DNA of 7,694 nucleotides. Source: Bacteroidales bacterium. Its GTDB lineage: Bacteria; Bacteroidota; Bacteroidia; Bacteroidales; UBA1402. Both the position numbers and the translations under genes were made by a program. Below, piece by piece: positions 1-6,044 of this stretch. The DNA is taken from the NCBI GenBank assembly GCA_023230125.1, contig JALNXZ010000065.1, forward strand, positions 1 through 7,694, given 5' to 3'. Every line of letters starts with the position of its first letter. The stretch's first letter is position 1. Below the pieces are notes generated by a model. It was not told the DNA's origin. It made no database searches and saw only the letters and a list, made by a program, of their open reading frames with translations.

Positions 1-120
1 AGCTGCGACAATGAGCTCGTAGATGTTAGGCATCGGGTAAACCGTATGCGTACAACCGGCAGTTCGTTCTGCGGGTCTTTCTCCGTCAATGGGTGGTGGT
101 ATTAGAAAGCTTATTTTCAT
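1..120 (-). CDS. B12-binding radical SAM protein, N-terminal fragment (runs off the window)
   Basis: Only the first 40 codons are present. The ATG lies at 120-118 on the minus strand and the frame stays open to base 1. The peptide begins MKISFLIPPP and contains AERTAGC (about 17-23) followed by YPMPNIYELIVAA (about 28-40). From memory this matches the start of the Rossmann-like cobalamin-binding domain found in BchE-type radical SAM enzymes. In those proteins an opening beta strand and a Pro-rich loop precede a helix carrying the phrase YELIVAA or similar. The radical SAM cluster motif CxxxCxxC would lie far downstream, outside the window, so the enzyme class is inferred and no substrate can be named. 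The gene starts 101 bp after the hslR-like stop on the same strand, with no clear terminator between them, so readthrough is possible. No Shine-Dalgarno is visible; the bases before ATG are A-rich (CTAAAACAA). Confidence 0.6.
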   Translation of the reverse strand, partial: MKISFLIPPPIDGERPAERTAGCTHTVYPMPNIYELIVAA

Positions 121-221
121 TTGTTTTAGTATCTGGATGCTTCATAGTTACAAACGAATATAAAGCGAACATATTTCATCCGAAATGATATGATTTTGAA
201 AAAGAGACTTCATTCCATTTT

Positions 222-632
222 TCAAAAATCAAATTCAAACTCAAAATCATCATCAGAGCCTTCTGTGAAATCTTCCAGAACCCGCCTGTCCTTTTTTGTG
301 GGACGCCCTGTCCCTTTGCTTCTGTTGACAAAACCGGCAATTTTGCTCAGCTCCAGAATCTCCAACTGCTCCGGTGTGGTCACATTTTCCATGATGTCAG
401 TCACCAACTTGGCTCCGACACGATGATCTATCGCCTGCAACACTTTAAAGGACCAGGTAATAGGAGGTTTTCGCACTTCAATGATATCTCCAACCTTAAC
501 TGTCCTTGACGCCTTCAGGTTGCTCCCAGCAATGCTGATTCTACCTTTTTTACAGGCTTCAGCAGCGATGGTGCGCGTCTTGAAGAGACGAGCGGCCCAC
601 AACCATTTATCTATTCGGACTTCTGTTGCCAT
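222..632 (-). CDS. hslR: Hsp15-like S4-domain RNA-binding protein
   Basis: 136 residues. The S4 RNA-binding fold occupies about residues 5-65: the opening VRIDKWLWAARLFKTRT (5-21) is the classic Hsp15 signature, followed by CKKGRISIAG and the VKVGDIIEV strand. Basic stretches follow at 100-117 (NRSKGTGRPTKKDRR), as in the Hsp15 C-terminal helix. Hsp15 of E. coli binds free 50S subunits carrying a stranded nascent chain with peptidyl-tRNA and helps recycle them; the same role here is an inference from family membership. The start ATG shares one base with the upstream pth stop (TAATG at 634-630), which strongly suggests translational coupling with peptidyl-tRNA hydrolase. That partnership is sensible because both deal with peptidyl-tRNA on stalled ribosomes. 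The C-terminus is unusual: residues about 124-136 are an acidic, Phe-rich tail (DDDFEFEFDF). Length is close to E. coli Hsp15 (133). Confidence 0.9.
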   Translation of the reverse strand: MATEVRIDKWLWAARLFKTRTIAAEACKKGRISIAGSNLKASRTVKVGDIIEVRKPPITWSFKVLQAIDHRVGAKLVTDIMENVTTPEQLEILELSKIAGFVNRSKGTGRPTKKDRRVLEDFTEGSDDDFEFEFDF

Positions 633-1195
633 TAGCGTTTATTGAAATCATTCATCGTTCTTTGAATGCCGGACAGACAAAAACTTTGAATAATCTTACT
701 CGCAGTTTCAATTCTTTCAGGTAGCGTCTCCAGTTGCTCAGGAGCCCAACCACTTAAAACATATTCAATCTGATGGCCTCTGGAATAATCATTCCCAATA
801 CCGAAACGCAACCGGGCGTATTTAGTGGTACCAATGGTCTCCTCAATATTTTTTAGCCCGTTATGGCCGGCATTACTTCCGTCTTGCCTGAGACGTAGGC
901 TGCCGAAAGGAAGTGCGATATCATCCGCGATGACCAGGACATTCTCGAGCGAAATTTTTTTTAGTTGCATCCAGTATCGAACAGCATTGCCACTTAGGTT
1001 CATAAAGGTGGAAGGCTTGAGCAACGTCAAGTTATGACCTTTGAGTTTCATTTCACCGATGTCTCCATATCGTTGGGTGCTGAAACTGACATTGGCATCC
1101 TGTGCCAAATCGTTCAGAACATCAAAGCCTATGTTATGACGGGTATGCTGATATTCTGCCCCGATATTTCCCAAACCTACAATCAAATATTGCAT
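632..1195 (-). CDS. pth: Peptidyl-tRNA hydrolase
   Basis: 187 residues, the usual size for bacterial Pth. It cleaves the ester bond between peptide and tRNA in peptidyl-tRNAs dropped from ribosomes, recycling tRNA in the cytoplasm. All signature segments are visible: the N-terminal LIVGLGNIGAEYQHTRHN with Asn10 and the catalytic His20; TFMNLSGNAV with Asn66; DDIALPFG with Asp92; and GSNAGHNGLK with Asn112. These match Asn10, His20, Asn68, Asp93 and Asn114 of the E. coli enzyme. The start ATG at 1195 gives the canonical N-terminus. The stop TAA overlaps the start of the S4-domain gene by one base. Upstream, 80 bp separate it from rplY on the same strand, and that gap holds an intrinsic terminator. 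No good promoter lies between terminator and gene, so pth is either transcribed by partial readthrough or from a promoter I cannot recognise. Confidence 0.97.
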   Translation of the reverse strand: MQYLIVGLGNIGAEYQHTRHNIGFDVLNDLAQDANVSFSTQRYGDIGEMKLKGHNLTLLKPSTFMNLSGNAVRYWMQLKKISLENVLVIADDIALPFGSLRLRQDGSNAGHNGLKNIEETIGTTKYARLRFGIGNDYSRGHQIEYVLSGWAPEQLETLPERIETASKIIQSFCLSGIQRTMNDFNKR

Positions 1196-1223
1196 GTCAA
1201 AATATATTTAATTCTGCAAAAAT

Positions 1224-1254
1224 AAAAAAAAGCCGGACAAAACATGCCCGGCTT
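1224..1254 (-). terminator. Intrinsic terminator after rplY
   Basis: Read on the minus strand, AAGCCGG (1254-1248) pairs perfectly with CCGGCTT (1236-1230) around an 11-base loop. An adjoining G-T pair can extend the stem. It is followed directly by a run of eight T residues (1231-1224, partly overlapping the stem end). This is a textbook GC-rich stem plus U-tract, 22 bases after the rplY stop. It should end most rplY transcripts before pth. Confidence 0.85.
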
Positions 1255-1275
1255 CTCCATTTATATTATTTCGGA

Positions 1276-1866
1276 TTATTTGTTGATCTCGTCTTTTGCA
1301 GCTGCAGCAGCCAAACCACGCGCAACACGGGTCAGTTTCACAGCACAAACGACTGCTTGTTTGGCCGTCATGATTTCAATGTTTTCAAAATTCAGGTTGC
1401 CGACTTGCAGCGTTTTACCCAAATCAAGGTTGGTGACATCAATGTTCAGTATATCAGGGATGTTCTTGTACAATCCTTTTACTTTCAGTTTGCGAAGATC
1501 CTGACTTAGCTTACCACCATCTTTTACACCTTGTGCCAGACCGTTCAAGTGAACAGGTACTTCCATCGTGATGGGCTTGTCCTCGAAAATCTGTAAGAAG
1601 TCCAGGTGCAGGACATTGTCTTTTACCGGGTGAAATTGAGAATCCTTCAGGATTGACATATACTTTTTACCATTGATGTTCAATTCAATGGTGAAAATGT
1701 CAGGTGTGTAAATAAAAGCATTGGTATCGTTTTCCTGCAATTGGAAATGGATAACTTTTTCTCCTCCGTAAAGTACGCAGGGAACATTGCCTTCTTTGCG
1801 GATGGCTTTTGCCGCTTTCTTGCCGAATTCCGGTCTTGTTGTACCGTTCAGTTCTAGATTTTTCAT
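1276..1866 (-). CDS. rplY: 50S ribosomal protein L25/general stress protein Ctc
   Basis: 196 residues from the chosen ATG at 1866. This is the long TL5/Ctc form: an N-terminal L25 beta-barrel that binds 5S rRNA (about 1-95) and a C-terminal beta domain (about 96-185), ending in an Ala-rich tail (AAAAAKDEINK). Recognisable segments are KEGNVPCVLYGG (24-35), FHPVKDNVLHLDF (78-90), MEVPVHLNGLAQGVKDGG (101-118) and AVVCAVKLTR (171-180). I chose the internal ATG because MKNLELNGTTR is the expected family N-terminus and an A-rich leader (AAAAAAACAACAA) sits just before it. An in-frame GTG/ATG pair at 1926-1921 would add a basic 20-residue extension and probably belongs to the 5' leader. A strong promoter lies about 80-115 bp upstream and a terminator follows, so a monocistronic message is likely the main product. 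Confidence 0.95.
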   Translation of the reverse strand: MKNLELNGTTRPEFGKKAAKAIRKEGNVPCVLYGGEKVIHFQLQENDTNAFIYTPDIFTIELNINGKKYMSILKDSQFHPVKDNVLHLDFLQIFEDKPITMEVPVHLNGLAQGVKDGGKLSQDLRKLKVKGLYKNIPDILNIDVTNLDLGKTLQVGNLNFENIEIMTAKQAVVCAVKLTRVARGLAAAAAKDEINK

Positions 1867-1948
1867 TTGTTGTTTTTTTGTGTTACTCAAAAATTTTAAG
1901 AATTTGCTTCTAAATTTTCCCATCACACGGATGATGTCAAAAGCGGCG

Positions 1949-1980
1949 CAAAATTAGACAAAATGAATCAGAAAGACAAA
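1949..1980 (-). promoter_or_regulatory. Bacteroidota-type promoter for rplY
   Basis: On the minus strand TTTG (1980-1977) is followed after 20 bases by TAATTTTG (1956-1949). This fits the known Bacteroidota housekeeping pattern of a -33 TTTG and a -7 TAnnTTTG at about this spacing. The predicted start site is near 1942, leaving a leader of about 75 nt before the rplY ATG at 1866. The promoter begins 16 bp after the stop of the upstream DUF3276 gene, and no terminator separates them, so rplY may also receive readthrough. Confidence 0.7.
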
Positions 1981-1995
1981 ATATTAAGCAGATAT

Positions 1996-2391
1996 TTACT
2001 CGAAATCTTCCAAATTCAGCTTGATAGCCGGTTCGGAATCATCTGTAGTGACAGCTGAGTTAAGCGCATCCGTTAAACTATCGTTGTCCGAATCATCCGT
2101 TTTATCAGAAGCATCATAGTCTTGCATATACTTGATTACATCAATCAGCGCTTCCGTGAATTTTGACAAATCTTCTTTATAAAGGAATATTTTATGTTTC
2201 TCATAAGAAACATCGGGATTTTCAGGGTCTCCCGACACTTTCTTCTTGCTCTCTGTCAGAGATAAATACAGATCATCGTTATGACTGCGTTTTACGTCCA
2301 GATAATAAATACGTTTCCCGGCTTTTACAGAGCGGCTGTAAGCGATTTCTCTTTCACGACCTTCCCAGTCACCCCTTTTTATTTCTTCCAT
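1996..2391 (-). CDS. PUR-alpha-like (DUF3276) DNA/RNA-binding protein
   Basis: 131 residues from the ATG at 2391. The core (about 11-88) looks like the Bacteroidota PUR/DUF3276 family, a single PUR-type repeat: REIAYSRSVKAGKRIYYLDVKR (about 14-35), LYLSLTESKKK (41-51) and YEKHKIFLYKEDLSKF (63-78). PUR repeats adopt a beta-beta-beta-beta-alpha fold that binds single-stranded nucleic acid; Borrelia BpuR is a characterised bacterial relative. The C-terminal third (about 92-131) is low-complexity and acidic (Asp/Ser/Thr/Glu), probably disordered. An upstream in-frame ATG at 2433 would add 14 residues (MHRFFKSEYSKHKA), but the family normally begins a few residues before the REIAYS segment, so I prefer 2391. 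The gene sits upstream of and parallel to the rplY cluster and is divergent from nusB. A regulatory or RNA-chaperone role is plausible, but no target is visible. Confidence 0.88.
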   Translation of the reverse strand: MEEIKRGDWEGREREIAYSRSVKAGKRIYYLDVKRSHNDDLYLSLTESKKKVSGDPENPDVSYEKHKIFLYKEDLSKFTEALIDVIKYMQDYDASDKTDDSDNDSLTDALNSAVTTDDSEPAIKLNLEDFE

Positions 2392-2515
2392 AGCTTTATG
2401 TTTTGAATATTCAGACTTAAAAAATCGATGCAAACGCCTCGATATCCAAGCTTATATTTCCCCAAATTTCTAAATTTAAATTCAAACCGCCAACGTTCTA
2501 TTCGGAATTTTATAG

Positions 2516-2523
2516 TATTTTTG
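2516..2523 (+). promoter_or_regulatory. Bacteroidota -7 promoter element for nusB
   Basis: TATTTTTG is an exact TAnnTTTG match 32 bp before the nusB ATG, predicting a start near 2530 and a short leader of about 25 nt. The -33 region (about 2492-2498, ACGTTC) is a poor match to TTTG. The element lies in the 164-bp divergent gap (2392-2555), which also contains the palindrome AATTTAAATT (2473-2482). I see no convincing opposite-strand promoter for the DUF3276 gene there. Confidence 0.55.
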
Positions 2524-2555
2524 TGGTGTTTAATAAAAAGTAGCTCCTTCAAACA

Positions 2556-3482
2556 ATGATTAATCGCGCACTAATTCGCATCAAAGTGGTTCAGATGGTT
2601 TACGCTTACTATCAAAGCGACACAAAAGATCTGGCCAAAGCTGAAAAAGAATTTTTCCATAGTATCGAAAAAGCCTGTGATTTATATTATTATCTTCTTC
2701 AATTGATCCTTACAATTACGAATTACGCCAGTCAACGCCTTGACTCAGCCCGTAACAAGTATTTACCGACGGAAGAAGAAAAAAATCCCAACCGTAAATT
2801 CATTGACAATGTTTTCGCCGCTCAACTGGCTCAAAATAAAAGTCTGAAGTCCTATCTGAACAACACCAAAATGTCCTGGGTGAACCAGCAAGGTTTTATT
2901 AAATCTGTATATGAACAGATTCTATCCAGTGATTTTTATTTGGAATACATGAATATGTCTGAAGCTTGCTATGAGGCTGATCAGGAAATATGGCGCAAGA
3001 TATTCAAGAACATCCTTCAAAAAAGTGAAGATTTGCCTGAAGTGCTCGAAGAACAAAATATTTATTGGAACGATGATCTGGATATCATCATTACATTTGT
3101 CATGAAAACCATTAAACGTTTCAAGCCGGAAACTGGTAAAGACCAGGAACTTTTACCCATGTTTAAAGATGATTCCGACCGAAAATTCGCTTCAGACCTA
3201 TTCTGTAATAGCATCAGAAATCGGGAACATTACCGCGAGTTGATCAATGAATCGGTGAAAAACTGGGAAATAGAACGTCTTGCCTTGATGGACCTGCTTA
3301 TATTGCAAGTCGCTTTGGGAGAAATTCTTGATATCGATGGGATTCCGGTAAATGTCAGTCACAATGAATATATTGACATCGCAAAATCATACAGCACGCA
3401 GAAAAGTGGTACCTTCATTAACGGAACGCTCGACAACATTGTGACAGAACTTCGTAAGCAAAACAAACTTTTTAAGGCATAG
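2556..3482 (+). CDS. nusB: Transcription antitermination factor NusB, long Bacteroidota form
   Basis: 308 residues. NusB binds BoxA RNA with NusE/S10 and joins RNA polymerase antitermination complexes, mainly on rRNA operons. The recognisable NusB fold is C-terminal: a helical region from about 170, then ERLALMDLLILQVALGEIL (240-258), IPVNVSHNEYIDIAKSY (263-279) and GTFINGTLDNI (285-295), which match the conserved family end. The first 165 residues are an extra helical half. It begins MINRALIRIKVVQMVYAYYQS, which resembles the start of an ordinary NusB, but is followed by a long Asn/Lys/Tyr-rich stretch. Typical bacterial NusB is about 140-160 residues; Bacteroidota versions near 300 are known, so this length is phylum-normal, not a fusion artefact. 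It is the first gene of the rightward cluster, with a -7 element 32 bp upstream, and 72 bp separate it from yajC. Confidence 0.93.
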   Translation: MINRALIRIKVVQMVYAYYQSDTKDLAKAEKEFFHSIEKACDLYYYLLQLILTITNYASQRLDSARNKYLPTEEEKNPNRKFIDNVFAAQLAQNKSLKSYLNNTKMSWVNQQGFIKSVYEQILSSDFYLEYMNMSEACYEADQEIWRKIFKNILQKSEDLPEVLEEQNIYWNDDLDIIITFVMKTIKRFKPETGKDQELLPMFKDDSDRKFASDLFCNSIRNREHYRELINESVKNWEIERLALMDLLILQVALGEILDIDGIPVNVSHNEYIDIAKSYSTQKSGTFINGTLDNIVTELRKQNKLFKA

Positions 3483-3499
3483 AAGAGATTTATCTTCGG

Positions 3500-3530
3500 C
3501 TTGAATATCTCAGGAAAATAAGTATATTTG
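3500..3530 (+). promoter_or_regulatory. Bacteroidota-type promoter for yajC
   Basis: CTTG (3500-3503), a one-base variant of the -33 TTTG, is followed after 19 bases by TATATTTG (3523-3530), an exact TAnnTTTG. The start site is predicted near 3537, about 18 nt before the yajC ATG. This would let yajC and the genes after it be expressed independently of nusB. Confidence 0.6.
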
Positions 3531-3554
3531 CGAATTATCTAAAAATACACAATC

Positions 3555-3887
3555 ATGACTTTAGCAAGCATTTTTCTTCAAGCAAGTGCCGGTGCTGGTA
3601 CATCAAGCGGCCTTGGTGCATTCCTTCCTTTGATCCTTATTTTTGTGGTGTTCTACTTTTTCATGATTCGTCCACAAAACAAAAAACAAAAAGAAATCCA
3701 AAAATCACGTGCTGCTCTTAAAACTGGCGATCGTGTCCTTACATCCGGTGGCATTTACGGAAAAATTCGCGAAGTCAAAGATGATTCTTTCATCATTGAG
3801 ATTTCTGACAATGTACGCATTCGTGTTGAAAAATCCGCTGTTTTTGCAGCTGCAACCGACGCCCGTCCAACTGAAGAAAAGAAATAA
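3555..3887 (+). CDS. yajC: Sec translocon accessory subunit YajC
   Basis: 110 residues, the normal YajC size. YajC is a small single-pass inner-membrane protein that associates with SecDF and SecYEG. Visible features are a short Ala/Gly/Ser-rich N-terminus, one transmembrane helix at about 21-38 (GAFLPLILIFVVFYFFMI), directly followed by the family signature RPQNKKQKEIQ (39-49). A soluble SH3-like segment comes next, with LKTGDRVLTSGGIYGKI (55-71). The C-terminus is short and charged. It has its own promoter and is followed by the YbbR-like gene after only 8 bp, so those two are almost certainly co-transcribed. Confidence 0.95.
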   Translation: MTLASIFLQASAGAGTSSGLGAFLPLILIFVVFYFFMIRPQNKKQKEIQKSRAALKTGDRVLTSGGIYGKIREVKDDSFIIEISDNVRIRVEKSAVFAAATDARPTEEKK

Positions 3888-3895
3888 ATTTTTTC

Positions 3896-4897
3896 GTGAA
3901 AGAATCATCAAGCATATTGACGTTTCTAAAAAACATAATCAGAAAAATCTGCAGCTTTTTAAAGAAAACCTTGAGTAAAGAAGTGCTGACTTTTCTGATT
4001 TTCCTTTTAATTTCCTGCTTCTTTTGGGTGCTTCAAAGTCTTCAGGAAGTAAGTGAAATGGAGATGGAGATACCTATATCCTATAGCGAAATTCCACCTT
4101 ACATTTCTATCACCAACAAGTTGCCGGAAATCATCAAAGTGTCTTTGCGTGATAAAGGATCAAACTTATATTATTCCTACCGTCATCGTAAAGAATTGAC
4201 TGTCAACATTGACCTGATGAAGTGGTATCACAAAGAAAGCGTTGTCAAGATACCCGGATCCACCTTCGATACATACTTACGTAACCGTCTGAAGCCCACA
4301 ACTCAATTGCTTCGGTTGAAACCGGATACCATACCTGTCTATTTTGTAGAGAAATCTTCCAAAAAGGTGCCTGTTCATTTAAATTCCATTTTGTCTCTTT
4401 TACCTCAGCATATATTTTCTGATCTCCCGATCATAAATCCATCAGTCATAGAGGTTTTTGCTCCGGCCAGTGTTTTGGAACATTTGGATCGGGTTGAAAC
4501 CGAAATGCTGGAATTGAAAAATTTGGATGACAGCATCGCTGTAATTCTCAATCTTAAACCTATCGAAGGTGTACGATTTTCGACCGAAAAGGTCAAAGTA
4601 CGTCTCGACATAGAAGAATTTACCGAAAAGAGCATGATGATTTCTGTCACAGGAATCAATTTTCCAGACGGAGAAGTCTTGTTGTCATTTCCATTAAGTG
4701 TGAAAGTTACTTTTTTTGTCGGAATCTCTGCTTACTCAAGGATTTCACCCAACGATTTTCAAATATCTGTTGACTATACTCATTTAATGCAATCAGACAA
4801 AAAAGCTCAAAATGTTGTATTGGTCAAAAGTCCTGAAAATGTTCGAAATGTTCGGATTCAGCCGGAAACTGTAGATTGCCTGATAGAAAAAAATTAA
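3896..4897 (+). CDS. YbbR-like domain membrane protein
   Basis: 333 residues starting at GTG, 8 bp after the yajC stop. The N-terminus is basic (about 11-29), followed by one membrane helix at about 30-48 (VLTFLIFLLISCFFWVLQSL). The rest is predicted to be outside the cytoplasm and beta-rich, with repeated units of roughly 80 residues resembling YbbR repeats: EMEIPISYSEIPPYISI (about 56-72) and later VPVHLN, IINPSVIEVFAP and ISVTGINFPDGEVL segments. YbbR (CdaR) of Firmicutes regulates the diadenylate cyclase CdaA, but no cyclase gene is next to this one, so that role should not be assumed here. In Bacteroidota this gene type commonly lies between yajC and coaE, as seen here. GTG is chosen because the first in-frame ATG comes after the membrane helix; a TTG at about codon 8 is an alternative. 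The product is weakly conserved. Confidence 0.8.
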   Translation: MKESSSILTFLKNIIRKICSFLKKTLSKEVLTFLIFLLISCFFWVLQSLQEVSEMEMEIPISYSEIPPYISITNKLPEIIKVSLRDKGSNLYYSYRHRKELTVNIDLMKWYHKESVVKIPGSTFDTYLRNRLKPTTQLLRLKPDTIPVYFVEKSSKKVPVHLNSILSLLPQHIFSDLPIINPSVIEVFAPASVLEHLDRVETEMLELKNLDDSIAVILNLKPIEGVRFSTEKVKVRLDIEEFTEKSMMISVTGINFPDGEVLLSFPLSVKVTFFVGISAYSRISPNDFQISVDYTHLMQSDKKAQNVVLVKSPENVRNVRIQPETVDCLIEKN

Positions 4898-4982
4898 TGA
4901 AACAAGCATGTTTTGCAAACGCAAATGCGTTGGATATGGTCGCATTGGGTATTCCGTCTGACCTTTATTAAGATAAAATCGG

Positions 4983-5555
4983 ATGAAAATATTTGGTTTG
5001 ACAGGTGGTATTGGGAGCGGAAAATCGGTTGTGGCCGAACTGCTCGGTATTCTCGGAGTGCCTGTGTATGATTCAGATACTCGATCCAATGTCTTGTGCG
5101 ATACAGATAAGGATTTGAAAGAAGATCTGATCAGGCTTTTTGGCCCTGAAATTTTTAATCAAGGCCTCTTGAATCGTTCGGCTCTTGCCAATCTTATATT
5201 TGGAAATGAAAAAGCCCTGAAAGCGGCCAATGCGTTGATTCATCCGGTGGTTAAACGTGATTTTATGAATTGGGTACAGGAACACAATCATTTCCCTATA
5301 CTGGTCATGGAATCAGCCATCATTTTTGAAGCAGGAATGGCTTCGCTTTTTGATCAGGTCATATGCGTGACAGCACCTGAAGCTATTTGTATCGAACGAG
5401 TCTGTAAACGTAGCGGGTTATCGCATGATGCAGTAAAGGCACGCATCAACAGCCAGCTTTCAGAGTCAAAAAAAGTGAAATTGTCGGATATAGTTATAAT
5501 AAATGATGATATTCAAGCAATGATACCGCAGGTGAAAAAAATATTTTGCCCATAA
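4983..5555 (+). CDS. coaE: Dephospho-CoA kinase
   Basis: 190 residues, close to the usual 200. It catalyses the last step of coenzyme A synthesis, ATP-dependent 3'-phosphorylation of dephospho-CoA in the cytoplasm. The P-loop GGIGSGKS is at 8-15, with Lys14 and Ser15. The DSD motif with the likely catalytic base is at 30-32, and IHP (86-88) follows the CoA-domain helices. ESAIIFEAG (110-118) forms the central strand and loop. The lid and nucleotide-binding region carries RVCKRSG (139-145) and VKARINSQ (151-158). The start is fixed by the MKIFGLTGG opening. No Shine-Dalgarno is visible. The 85 bp upstream contain a short frame that overlaps the YbbR stop. The following DUF5606 gene starts 47 bp downstream, and no promoter or terminator is evident in that gap. 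Confidence 0.96.
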   Translation: MKIFGLTGGIGSGKSVVAELLGILGVPVYDSDTRSNVLCDTDKDLKEDLIRLFGPEIFNQGLLNRSALANLIFGNEKALKAANALIHPVVKRDFMNWVQEHNHFPILVMESAIIFEAGMASLFDQVICVTAPEAICIERVCKRSGLSHDAVKARINSQLSESKKVKLSDIVIINDDIQAMIPQVKKIFCP

Positions 5556-5602
5556 ATTAAAGAACATGTTTTTTAATATATAACCCTAAAAGATGATCTA
5601 TC

Positions 5603-6022
5603 ATGTTAAAGAAAATTGTAGCCATTTCAGGAAAACCCGGTTTGTACAAAGTCCTTTCTCAAGGTAAAAATGTACTTATCGTCGAAAACCTTTCTGATGG
5701 TAAACGCATGCCTGCCCACTCAACGGATAAAGTGGTTGCACTAAACGATGTCTCCATGTTCACAAAAGGAGAAGACAAACCTCTTCGCGAAATTCTGGAA
5801 GTTCTTAAGACAAAGGAAAACGGAGTAAAAGCAACCATTGATCCAAAATCCGACGCAGAATCACTACGTAAATTCTTCGAAGAAATAGTTCCTGATTTTG
5901 ACCGTGAGCGCGTATATCCTACGGACATCAAGAAACTGATTCAATGGTATAATATTCTGATTGAAACCGGTAATACCGATTTTTCAGTCAAAGAAGAAGC
6001 TGAAGAAGTCAAAGAACCATAA
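5603..6022 (+). CDS. DUF5606 domain-containing protein
   Basis: 139 residues. I recognise the Bacteroidota DUF5606 family from the opening LKKIVAISGKPGLYKVLSQG (2-21), followed by KNVLIVENLSDGKRMPA (22-38) and KVVALNDVSMFT (43-54). A helical half contains SLRKFFEEIVPDFDRERVY (87-105), DIKKLIQWYNIL (108-119) and a short acidic tail (EEAEEVKEP). The first 55 residues look like a small beta barrel and the remainder helical; no catalytic motif is visible and it has no signal peptide or membrane segment, so it should be cytoplasmic. The function is unknown. It is located between coaE and serB in what appears to be one transcript: 47 bp after coaE and 22 bp before serB. An overlapping out-of-frame ATG eleven bases upstream is not used by this frame. 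Confidence 0.85.
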   Translation: MLKKIVAISGKPGLYKVLSQGKNVLIVENLSDGKRMPAHSTDKVVALNDVSMFTKGEDKPLREILEVLKTKENGVKATIDPKSDAESLRKFFEEIVPDFDRERVYPTDIKKLIQWYNILIETGNTDFSVKEEAEEVKEP

Positions 6023-6044
6023 TCAAATCGGTTGGATAAGAACA

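Noticed and set aside
169..189. ATTTC...GAAAT dyad between the Hsp15-like gene and the radical SAM fragment as a terminator
   Set aside because: The perfect stem is only 5 bp, AT-rich, and not followed by a T-run on the minus strand.
190..426. Plus-strand open frame of 78 codons
   Set aside because: It is antisense to the well-supported Hsp15-like gene and its Ser/Leu-rich translation resembles nothing; it is a shadow frame.
1198..1206. Minus-strand TATATTTTG as a promoter for pth
   Set aside because: It has three bases, not two, between TA and TTTG and lies two bases before the start codon, so the transcript would begin inside the gene.
1102..1509. Plus-strand open frame of 135 codons
   Set aside because: It crosses the start of pth, the terminator and the end of rplY, all on the opposite strand and clearly recognised.
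1867..1926. Upstream start for rplY
   Set aside because: The added 20 basic residues do not belong to the L25 family and the internal ATG has the expected N-terminus and an A-rich leader; kept only as a finding.
2392..2433. Upstream ATG for the PUR/DUF3276 gene
   Set aside because: It adds 14 residues before the usual family start without a recognisable promoter or leader to favour it.
3484..3512. GAGAT...ATCTC inverted repeat after nusB as a terminator
   Set aside because: The stem is only 5 bp with a 17-base loop, AT-rich, and has no T-run; it overlaps the yajC promoter.
4405..4659. Minus-strand open frame of 84 codons inside the YbbR-like gene
   Set aside because: It is fully antisense to a gene supported by context and a membrane anchor, and it has no recognisable features.
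5961..6044. Upstream ATG for serB
   Set aside because: It lies inside the DUF5606 coding region in another frame and adds a Lys-rich stretch absent from the SerB ACT domain start.
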